A DNA stretch of 64,000 nucleotides from Colias croceus. Lineage: Eukaryota > Arthropoda > Insecta > Lepidoptera > Pieridae. The notes below the pieces were generated by a model, which had not been told where the DNA came from, made no database searches, and was given only the letters and a program-made list of their open reading frames with translations. The position numbers and the translations under genes were made by a program. The DNA lies in assembly GCF_905220415.1 (NCBI RefSeq), contig NC_059566.1:3100001-3164000 (forward strand), in the 5' to 3' direction. This document shows positions 12,801-24,774 of this stretch, in pieces. How positions within the stretch are numbered: the first letter of the stretch is position 1; each line of letters opens with the position of its first letter.

Positions 12801-15800
12801 ATATCGTTTATGCCGTTTTAAGATATTGTTATTGTTGTACTATAGTCAATGATCATAACAAACAATAAAAAATGCCATTAACATCTGAACAACCTACTCA
12901 GGCCATCACAATGTTAGACCAATGACTGCCGCAACGTAAAGTACCTAATGTACAGTATGTACCTCGTTAGCGATGCACTATGCATGGAGAAGATACCAGG
13001 AGACTGGCAGCCACATGTGCAGACCAGGAAATGAAGGTGTGAGGTGCACATCAGCTCGAGAAGACCCGTTTATTGTTCGAGAGATACTCAGAAATGGCTT
13101 TCTGACAGTTTTTAGGATACGCCACCGGCTCTTAAACACCAGGATAATAAATGTGAGTGAGCAATCGGTGAGAAGACTAATGAAAGAAGTTAATTTGAAG
13201 GTTTGCCGACCAGCACGCCGTCCAGAACTCCTCAGACATCACAGAGAAGCACGTCTTCGTTTTGCACGAGAACATGAAAACTGGACCCACAGCCAGTGCG
13301 CTCGTGGGGTGTTCACAGATGGCTGCTAAGGTACTTTACGAGCTTCTGATAGCCAACAGTCAGTATAGAGGAGACGAGAAGAGAGGTTTTCACACATCAC
13401 CACACTCAAAATGCGTATTGGGAGGTATAAGTTCCGATGCTCGCACGGAGTTATTTATCGTAGATAATGGCTTAAATTTGATCAGGTACATCGAGGAAAT
13501 TCTCCAGGAACATGTTCAGCCCTATTACAGGTTTATCAGTGAAGAAAATTTGCTACTTATACACTATAACGCACGTCCGCGTGTCATACGATACGTATAA
13601 GAGTACCTTCAAGAGGTTATTATTGAAAAATTGGAGTGGCCAGCTCATAGCCCGGATCTTAATCCAATAGAACACATCTGGAACATGCTTAAAAGAAACA
13701 TAAAGTTCGATTCCAACCCAGCACTAATGTTAGATGAGCTTAGAAATACAGCTGGGGCCGTTTGGTACACTATAGCTCAAGTGGTCTCCAAAAATGTATT
13801 CTAGAGTATGCCAGACTGGATGCAAACAGTGTTTAAAGCAAGAGAAGGAAGCTTTCAAGCATACAAGGCACCTGGTCCAGATGGTATATACCCAGCTTTA
13901 TTACAATGGGGGGGACCGATACTCACGTCTCATCTATCTGCCATTCTGACATCCAGTCTTGCTCACGGCTATATACCGACCAGCTGGAGGACTGTTGACG
14001 TTATTTTCATTCCTAAACCAGGGAAAACAGACTACACGGATGCGAAAGCCCACAGACCTATCAGCCTCACATCCTTTTTACTGAAAACACTAGAACGGCT
14101 ATGTGATAGACACATTAGAGATACTGCCCTCGCGCGTTTTCCACTACATCGGAACCAACATGCCTACAGCCATGGTAAATCTACCGATTCGGCCTTACAC
14201 TGTGTGGTGTCCAAAATAGAAGAAGCCCTCCAAGAAAAATCAATGTGCCTGGGCACTTTCGTAGACATTGAGGGAGCTTTCGATAAGACACACTACTCAA
14301 GTATACAAAACGCCCTATCACAGCATGAGGTTAACCCCACAGTAGCCTCATGGATTATAAACATGCTAGGCAGTAGAGAGATACAACTTAGCAAGGATAA
14401 ATCAAAGAAAGTGCTGGTCACCAGAGGCTGCCCACAAGGGGGAGTTCTTTCACCGCTCCTGTGGAACCTAGTTGTAAACGACTTGATCAGCACACTAAAC
14501 AAAAACAAATTCCATACCATTGGATATGCAGACGACCTAGTAATACTTATCTCTGGTAAGTTCACGAGTGTTGTCTGTGAAATTACACAGAGAGCTCTAT
14601 CGATAGTTGAGCGCTGGTGCAACAAATATGACCTTTCAGTGAACCCGCGCAAGACGGAACTTGTTCTATTCACCAACCGACGCCTTCTAGGAAGCTACCA
14701 GCTACCAAAGCTATTTGGCTCCGTACTTCAGTTATCGAAAGAGGTTAAGTACCTCGGGATTACCTTAGACGATAAACTTAACTGGAACAAACACCTTGAA
14801 AACAAGATCGAAAAAACAAGCATTTCTTTCTGGCAATGCCACAAAATGATTGGTAATAGATGGGGGCTCTCCCCGAAAATCACAATGTGGCTCTACAAAA
14901 CCGTCATAAGACCAATGCTAACCTACGGCTCTGTGGTTTGGTGGCCAAGGACACAACAATCGGCGGCTATAAGCAAACTGCAGAGATTTCAAAGACTCGC
15001 CTGTCTGGCAATCACTGGCAGCATGAGCACAACACCAACTGCTGCGATTGAGGCAATGCTCGACCTGCCACCCCTACATCTTTTTGTAAGACAAGAAACT
15101 CTATCGACAGCTGTAAGGTTAAAGACACAAAACCTCTGGAGAATGTTGCCTACAGCACACAGTAAGATCTTAACTATAGCAGCTGAGAAGGAGTCCTCAC
15201 TCCTTGCCATAAGTGATAAGATCCCAAAGCAATTCATCTTTGACAAGAAATATAAGATACAGCTACGTGAATACACGTCAGAACACAACAGCGTTGAAGA
15301 CCTTCTAATCTTCACGGACGGGTCCAAGACTGGAAATGGTACGGGTGCTGGGGTCTTCTCTGAGGACCTAAACATTAACATCTCGCACCCCTTGGGACCC
15401 CATAATACAGTCTTTCAGGCTGAATGCCTAGGACTTCTACTTGCAGCTCCGGCCATTATTAAAAGAAATGTAACAAACTATTCGATTCGGATCCTATCGG
15501 ATAGCAAAGCAGCACTCATGGCAATCAAAAGCCATGAAATCACTTCAGGGTTGACCCTTGAGTGTCACTTAGCCCTAACTAAGGTATGTGACCTGGGAAA
15601 TTCCCTAGTATTACAATGGATAAAAGGACACAGTAGCTCACGTGGAAACGATGCTGCTGATATACTAGCCAGAAGGGCATCTGAAACACCGGTCATGGGA
15701 CCTTTTCCCATTATACCGCTACCTGCTAGCTGGACCCGGATGATGATTACCCAGCTCACTAGCACTGCTCAGAGAGCGGAATGGTCAAGCAGATCTGACT

Positions 15801-17808
15801 GCAAGCAAGCCAGAGAAGCCCTACCGGACATTGACTCGAGACTTGCACGTCGGCTTCTCAACCTACGTAGAGTGCAACTACGTGTAATAACAGGGACCCT
15901 CACAGGGCACGGCCCCTTTAACAAACATCTCTTTAATCTAGGGATCACAGACAGTCCGCTATGCAGAGCATGCATGGCGACCGAGGAAACGGCAGCCCAC
16001 GTCATCATGGAATGTAAGGGGGTTGCGGAGTACAGGGCAAGATACCTGGGGTCTCCTGGGTCCCTCCCCGAAGCCTTTGGCAGCCCTCACAAGCTGCTTG
16101 GCTTCATGGAGGAGCTCGGGTGGTTTCAGTTTTAGCTGGTTTCCCCCACCTCCCTCTCTCACGCAAAATAGGCGCTTGACGTCGAGTTGCGGAGAAATGC
16201 CCGTCTATTATTTAAGAGAAGGAAACACCCTTTATTAAAAGGTTCAATTTTTTTTTATTGAAACGTTCTTTCTAATTTTTTAGCATTTTTTAAGAAATCA
16301 TTTAAATTTCACAGGAAAAGCGTAAATTCTTGTTTAATTCATATCTACTCGGTAGTACTTCTTATTAACTTCCAATTATTACTGAAAGTTAGTAAAAACA
16401 TTAAAGTAACTAGTTTTGATTAAATTTTTATTGAATTTTGTAGTAGAAAAGAAATAGTGTTATTTTACGCAAAAATTTGCAGTGGCCAAGATTCCGTGCC
16501 GGTGAGTGTATTAAAGTGACAGATCCCTGGTTTAAAGTTAGTCTGTTTTTAAATTGTTTTGTGGTAATACCATATATTTTCGGTTTAATCACTTAAAATA
16601 AATTTAAAACAATCTCATTAAATTATAGGTAGCGCAAATAAACCAATCTCAAATGGAACTAGTTGATCACATGAAGGATAACATCGCTAACCTTCGTCAA
16701 CTGCAGAGTCAAGTTTTGGACGAGGAGCTTATCAAGTGAGTATTAGAATCTATACATATAATGACCGCCTCCTTAGTACAGTGGTTGACGCGCGAGCGTA
16801 GCACCGAGGGGTCCTGAGTTTGATTCCCGGTGGAGACGAAGAAAAGAAATGTCTCGGTCTGGCAGGACACAGAAGCCTGATCACCTACTTGTCCCTAAAG
16901 AAAATCGATCAGTGAAACATATATGTATATTGCATATGCCCCTTACCCCACTACGGGGACATGGGACTTCACTTTACACATATAATAAAATGGTAGGAAA
17001 GGCAAAACTGTACATTTAATATTTTTTTAAAAGAATACGATGCACTATCAATATCGAAGTCAAGAATATGTTTTTGAATTTTCGTCTGTTTGTAAGTCCG
17101 GGTTAATCTCAGAAAGAACTGCATGGATTTAGTTCAAATTCTAATAATGCGTGTTTTTGCGCGAAGCTGTGGGCGAAAAGCTACATTTGATTTCATTTTT
17201 TTATATTAAGGAGACAAACATTGATTTTATTACAATTGATTATATTATGATAGCTCTATCAATTTGATTTATTGATTTGATTTCCCCTTCCAGATGGAAA
17301 CGCGAACAGCAGTTAAGCGGTAACGGTGTCCCCATGCAATCAAATCTCAACACCATACAAGAATGGTGCGAATTACTAGCTGATTTGATATGGAGCACCC
17401 GGCAGCAAGTGAACAATGTTGCTAGAATCAACAGCAAGACGATTGTGGAGTTACGTCAGCCACATCTAGCTGAGATGCTCGATGAGATGAGCAAGCAGGT
17501 GGGTTCAGGTGGTAGAGGTCGGTCGAGATGCTACAGATGTTAGACGAAATGTATGTAATGAGAGGTGGGTCGAGATGGGTCCAGATGGTACAGGTGGATT
17601 AGGTGGGTCTAGATGGGTTGAGATGAGCAAGCATAAGCATAACAAAAAAATGTTCAAAATAACAGAGAAAATGCAATGATTTTCATGATTTGATCATTGG
17701 CCAAATAATAATTATCTTATTCAAAACGTCAAGTAACGTTATAAGAAAATATGCCACAAAATATTGTATTACTTAACCCTACTGCTATTATAAATGCGAA
17801 AGTTTGTG

Positions 17809-17867
<59 letters not shown>

Positions 17868-20800
17868 TGTTACTCTTTCACGCAAATACTACTGAACCGA
17901 TTACAATGAAATTTAGCATACATATAGAGGATAACTTGGATTAACACATAGGATAGGTTTTATCCCGGAAATCGCACGGCAACGGGAACTATGCGGATTT
18001 CCTTTGAAAACGCGGGCGAAGCCGCGGGCGGAAATCTAGTAAGACATATATGCTACTTCTTATCCCGGAAATCTCCCAGGAACGGGAACTATGCGGGTTT
18101 TTCTTTGAAAAAGCGGCGGAAATCTAGTAATATTAAAAAATTTCTTTTAACAGGTAACAAGCTTGCTATCAACTTTGGTGACATCTACTTTCGTTATCGA
18201 GAAGCAGCCGCCGCAAGTTATGAAAACCAACACACGGTGAGATCCCACTAATATTATATATGCGAAAGTTAGTATGTTTGTTTGTTTCTCCTTCACGCAA
18301 AAACTGTAGTACTGTTTTCGTGAAATTTAAGTGTGGTAAATTACACACATGTCACGACCGGATCCCATACTAAGCTTTCGCTTGTGTTATGGAAACCGGA
18401 CGGCTGATAAACATACATATATTATTTTAAATAAATACTTATATAGATAATTAACACCCAGACACAGAGCAAACATATATGTTGATCACGCAAATATTTG
18501 CCCCGGGTGGGAATCGAACCCACGACCTCTGGCTTGGAAGGCAGGGTCACTACCAACCAAGCCAACCGGTCAGTCAATTGTAATGTTATCAAAATGTAAT
18601 AATCTTCATTTCTATTACAGTTTTACGGCAACCGTTCGTCTGTTAGTCGGCGGACAATTGAATGTACACATGACACCCCCCAGAGTTACTGTAAGTATTA
18701 TTTTATTGATTACTAGCTTACCGCCCGCTGCTTCGCCCGTTTTGACTTAAACCTAATAAATTATACACTAAAACCTTCCTCTTGAATCACTTTATCTATT
18801 AAAAAAAACCGCATCAAAATTCGTTGCATAGTTTTAAAGATTTAAGCATACAAAGGGACATAGGGACAGAGAAAGCGACTTTGTTTTATACTATGTAGTG
18901 ATTATTTATTAATACTAAAAAGAGGAAAGTTTTTTGATTGTTTGTTCGTAACAAAGGAATGACTTTAACGAGTGAATTTAGCTATTTTTTTATCTCAATT
19001 TTAAAGCTACTACTAGTAGTAGTAGACTACTTTTTACTATCCTATAACTATAAAGTATAAACTACTAGCTTCCGCCCGCGGCTTCGCCCGCGTGGTGTTT
19101 TGATTAAAAGCAGCCTATGTTCTTTCTCAGGGTCTAAAGATTGTCTGCGCCTTATTTCATCAAAATCGGTTGAGAGGTTTAAGCGGGAAAGCGTAACAGA
19201 CAGACAGACAGATAGACAGAGTTACTTTCGCATTTATAATATTAGTAGGGATTAGTATAGTTTTCACAAAAAAATGGAGATACCTTCTGAGCGAACAAAT
19301 AATGTTCTATTCCTTTCTATTTTGATTTTCACTACATTTGATCAAACGTCTAAATATTTTATTTGTCAAGTAATTCTTTTGCACAGAAAAGTATAACTTT
19401 TCTTATTTTCGCTCTCATCTTACACAATAGTAATAGTTTTAAGAGGGCTTATTCAATTTAACGCAAGTCAAAAACTCCGCGATCTATTACGATAGATCGC
19501 GGCTTGCGCTATCCTTTTACTATGAACAGCATAAGTCCACAGGAGAGCGCCGAGCAACATGTCCTCTCTCTGGAAAGGCTCGCTGCCGACTGATTTTAAT
19601 CGGGTCGCGCGCAGTGTTTTATAGTACTTTAAAAAAAATTGTAGAAAAATAATAGAGGTACCTTAGTTGATTTTTTAAATTTTATCTTATAAGTAAGACG
19701 TTCTTTTATTGCAATATGTAAAAATTATTTTTAACTAAGTCAAATATCTTGGTGAAAATAATCATTTTGTCGACTATAATTTCTAAAAAAATTCACATTG
19801 TTCGGATTTTAATTTCGTAAGTTAGGAGTCCAAAATAAAAAAATCTTTTAACTAACTATTTTAACAAGGATTTTTGCAGTTAGTTAAAAAAAATTGTGTG
19901 TTAGATCTATCAGCGATTTCAGATATTTTTAGCTTCGAAATTGACACTAAAAGCGAAATCAAGTAATCATCGGCTCAGTTATCTTGATGGTATTCACAAA
20001 TACTGTATTAATTGAAAAAAACTCTTAACTAACTATATAGACAATAAAATTTCCTAAAATTATTAGTAATTCATATAGTATCACTGCTTCGACGGTACCG
20101 AACAAGTTAACATTGCGTTCTTTACGCTCCGTATAATTATCAAGTTTTTATAAGTAAATAATGGTTATTTTTAATAGTAATGTATATCATCAGTTTGCCG
20201 GTGAAACTAACTAACTAGTGACAATTTTGTGATTGTGAATGGACTTATAAACTGTGAGTAATAAACGAAATATTATAATTAATTATCGAACATTGCTTTG
20301 CATTCTTGACCTACGACAACCCGCAGAGTCGCCGCTTCTACAATCTACGCACACGTTAACAACTCGCTTGCATACCTATCTACCTACCATCTATTCAATC
20401 GCAACAGCATTTTGTACTGCGTATTGTCGTGTCTGATACCGCTTGGAGTTGCTATAATATTACCTTTGTAAAATAAAAAAATATTAATAATGTCAAGTAC
20501 AAGAAATAAATGTTCGGCTTGCACTAATACAATTAGTAATAGAGAATATTTGGTATGTTCGTCGTGTAAAAAAAAATACGATCTTCAATGTGCGAATATG
20601 ACATCTAAGGCATTCCATAACAACATGAACCTTGATCAGAAAAATAATTGGATATGCCCTGAATGTGTCTGCAAACAGCCAAAATGCGATAATACTAATA
20701 CGCCCGTTAGAATGTCCAAAGCTGAGTCCATGATTGACACTCAAAATATCACTCAAACTTCTGCATCCGGTGAAGGATTTATAAATATGCGGACGAGAGG

Positions 20801-23800
20801 CCAGCGCAAAAATTCATTCGATTCTGAGGTTGACAGTGATGACTATGTTACAAAAGGTAGTTTGCGGGATATATTAAAGGAGGAGTTATCCAAATCACTC
20901 AATGTAACTATGGGTAATATGGTGTCCGATCAGCTTAAAAACATTCACCACGAAATCTCATCATTTAAAGAATCGTTAAATTTTTTCAATGCACAATTTG
21001 AGTTATTGAAAACATCGTTGGACGAAAGAAACATCTTAGTAGATGAACTCAAAAATGAGAATAATAAACTAAAGTCCACAGTTCTTGATCTCGGCACCAG
21101 ACTGCATATTGTTGAACAGCAGCTTCGTGAAAATAACATCGAAATCAACGGTATTCCTGAAAACAAGGGCGAAATTCTGTCTAACACTCTGGGCCAGCTA
21201 GCGAAAACTGTAGGGGCGCCAATCGACGACAGCGATATTCTGCACGTAACCAGAGTTGCTAAGTACAATAAGGATAGCAGCCGTCCTAGGTCTGTTATAG
21301 CCAAACTACGTAGCACTCGCATTCGTGATACAATACTAGCCGCTGTTTCTAGATACAACAAAAATAATCCTGAAAACAAGCTCTCATCGCAGCATCTAGG
21401 GATCGCTGGACGGAAGTCTCCTGTCTTTGTATCAGAGCACCTAACTCCTGCAAATAAACAGCTCCATGCCGCTACACGACAAAAAGCTAAGGAACTCGGT
21501 TACAGATATGTGTGGATAAGAAACGCTAAGATATTTGTTCGGAAACAAGAGTTTGGCCAGGTCTTAACAATCCGTAATGACGATAGTCTTAAAGCTCTAG
21601 AATAAGTCTATTTTTATTATATTATTTTAGTAACTTAGGTGAATGTTGTAGATTTTAATGTACTATAATGCTTGATATATATTATCAGAATGTAAGAGGG
21701 CTTCGAACAAAAACGAACATTGTCTATAATAACATTTTACTTTGTAATTATGAAGTAATCATATTTACTGAAACCTGGTTAAACTCTAAAATCCATAATG
21801 GTGAGTTCATTGATAGTAATAGATACACAGTCTATCGTAACGATCGAAACAGTTCTGTGAGTTCATCGAAATCTGATGGTGGCGGTGTTATGGTGGCTGT
21901 TTCAAATGATATAAACTCCTACCGTGTTTCTAAATGGGAATCTAAAACTTGTACTGCTGAAGATTTATGGGTGGTTGTAGAAGTAAGTAGTAATGATAAC
22001 ATTAGATCATGTCTAAAAGTTGCAATTTGTGCGGTGTATCTGCCACCACCTGTAAATTTACTTACCCTAAGTAATTATTTGGATAATATAAATAACTTGG
22101 TATCTGATAATTTTGATGATATAATTATTATTGGTGATTTTAACATGGGATTTGTTAAGTGGACTGTACAGGATGATAATTATTTTCCAACCCCTTCTGA
22201 CTATCAAAATGCCTTGGGTTATTGTTTAATTGATTTTATGTCTGTAAATAATTTTAATCAGCTCAATACAATTCCCAATAAAGATGGCAAGATTTTGGAT
22301 CTTGTTATAACAAACATAGCGAATGCTCACGTATCACAGCCTACTGATATTCTCAGTAAGCTCGATCCATTCCATCCTCAATTAGTTATCACGTTGTCAC
22401 TTTCTAGATATAAAAACCTCCATGCTCGTAGTCAGTCACATTTAAATTTTTACAAAGCTGACTATTCGGGAATAATAAATCATCTAAAGTCGATTAACTG
22501 GGCTGATGTTTTTAATAATTGTATAAATGTTGACGCAATGGTTGAGAGATTCTATGATGTATTGTATGATGTCATAAATAAATTTGTTCCGAAACGTTGG
22601 TCTGTTAAAGGTAAATATCCACCATGGTACAGTCATACACTTATTAGGCTATTGAAAGAAAAACACAAATTGCGCTTGAAGTTCATAAAGTTTAATAATC
22701 CCCGAGACAAACTAGAATTTGATATTGTAAGAGACCGTGCTCACAAATTACACGATGTTTGTCTGAGTAAATATAAACGTAATCTTGAGGAAAATATTCA
22801 ATCTAACCCTAAACATTTCTGGAAGTTTATAAATTCTAAGCGCAAAAATGTATCTAATATTCCTTCTTGTATGTACCTAGATGATCAAATTGCGAAAAGG
22901 GGGCCTGATATTTCAAATCTATTCGCGGAGAAATTTTCCTCAATTTTTACCAATTACTCTCCTATGAATCTAGTATTACCTGTTTCTAGCTGTAATATTC
23001 CTACTTTATGCAAGTTACAATTTACTGAAAATGAGGTCGCTAAAAAATTGAAACACTTAGACGCATTCAAAGGCGGCGGACCGGATGGTATTCCACCCCT
23101 ATTTTTCAAACGTTGTTATGTCGTAATTGCCTTACCTGTTAGTAAGATTATTAATCGTTCGTTAGACAGTGGAACATTCCCTTCTGAGTGGAAGAAGGCC
23201 AGAATTGTGCCTGTCTATAAGAAAGGCGACACTGACAATGTGCGAAATTATCGACCGATCTCTATTTTATCTTGCTTAGCCAAGTTGTTTGAGTCTCTCT
23301 TATGTCCTATAATTACCAGTCACACGTCCTGCTTCATTAACTCAAACCAACATGGGTTCCTTAAGGGACGATCTGTGGAGACCAATCTGGTTGACTATAT
23401 ATCACATATATCTAGAGAGGTAGATAAAGGTAATGAGGTCCACAGTGTTTACACTGACTTTTCGAGTGCATTCGATAGAGTTAGCCATGACCTCCTTTTG
23501 CTCAAACTTGAATCATATGGAATATATGGTTCTCTGTTATGTTGGTTTGGCTCTTACCTAAAAAATAGAATGCAGATCGTTACTGTAAAAGGATATGAGT
23601 CTAATCCTTATACCTTAACCTCAGGAGTTCCCCAGGGTTCCCATTTGGGACCGATATTGTTCAGCCTGTACATTAATGATATAAGTCGCGTTATCAACCA
23701 CTGTAGCTTCTCTATATTTGCCGATGACCTCAAGATATTTAAAACGATCCGTTCTCAACAGGACGTCTTGTTGATGCAATCTGATTTGGACAGAATTGTA

Positions 23801-24743
23801 GAGTGGTGCATAGACAATAATATGGTACTGAATGCTGAGAAATGTTTTTTAATTAAGTTAACCCGGAAGAAGATACCTACATCAGCAATTTATACTATAA
23901 ATAAAGATATTGTGTGTGAATGTAATGAAATCCGTGACTTAGGGGTAATAATTGATAGTGAATTAAAATTTTGTTCTCATATTAATACAGTTGTAAAAAA
24001 ATCATCACAAATGTTAGGCTTTTTAAAAAGGAATACCAAATCATTTAGTGTACAAACTAAACTGTGTCTTTTTAACTCATTAGTACGATCCCAACTAGAA
24101 TACGCCAGTGTGGTTTGGAATCCCCTCTACTCAGTGCATTCTCAACGTATTGAAAATATTCAACGTAAGTTCAGCCGGCACATTGCGTTTATTTCTCAAG
24201 GTATATCTCATAGAAACCCTTACGACACCCGTTTAGCGTTCTTCAATATGATATCTCTTCGTAATCGTAGGCTACAAAGGGATATCTTGTTTTTATACAA
24301 AATAATAAGAGGCATTATTGTATGTCCACAAATCTTTGAGCAAATTAGGTTTACAGTGCCTAGTAAAATACCCCGTCTTCCCATATCTAGAGCTTTCGAC
24401 CTGCCGTTTTATCGGAATAATGTTGGTAAAAATTCGCCAATTATTAGAATGTGCAGTGAGTTTAATGTTTTGTGCGCATCTCAGCCTAATTTGGTGGATA
24501 TTTACTTTGATTCGTATTCAATTTTTTCTATAAATATTGTTAATTACTTTAAAAATAATAACGTTAGTCATAACAAAATTTAACGTAAGCGTTGTGTTGA
24601 TTTAGTTGGTACTATTTAAGTAAGTTTAAGATATAAAAATTAATTTGTCCTTACCTATAATTGGTTGATACATCCTTAACATTTATGTATTTCTAGATTT
24701 AAGCTTGCAAGATTTGTATGTATTTACTGTTGGTTTGGCTTAA

Positions 24744-24774
<31 letters not shown>

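Larger units (their letters stand above)
12569..16508 (+). mobile_element. Tc1-like transposon with 28-bp TIRs and TA duplication
   Basis: Left terminus CACTCAGCGGCACGG; the right terminus is its inverted copy with one mismatch in 28. TA dinucleotides at 12567-12568 and 16509-16510 are the target duplication, confirmed by the homologous empty site near 63.7 kb. Without the nested LINE and its duplicate the element is about 1.57 kb, the usual Tc1 size. The transposase is broken by frameshifts and by the LINE. Confidence 0.93.

Noticed and set aside
13808..16135. One 775-residue host gene
   Set aside because: The first residues are transposase and the rest a LINE. An 11-bp duplication marks the insertion point.
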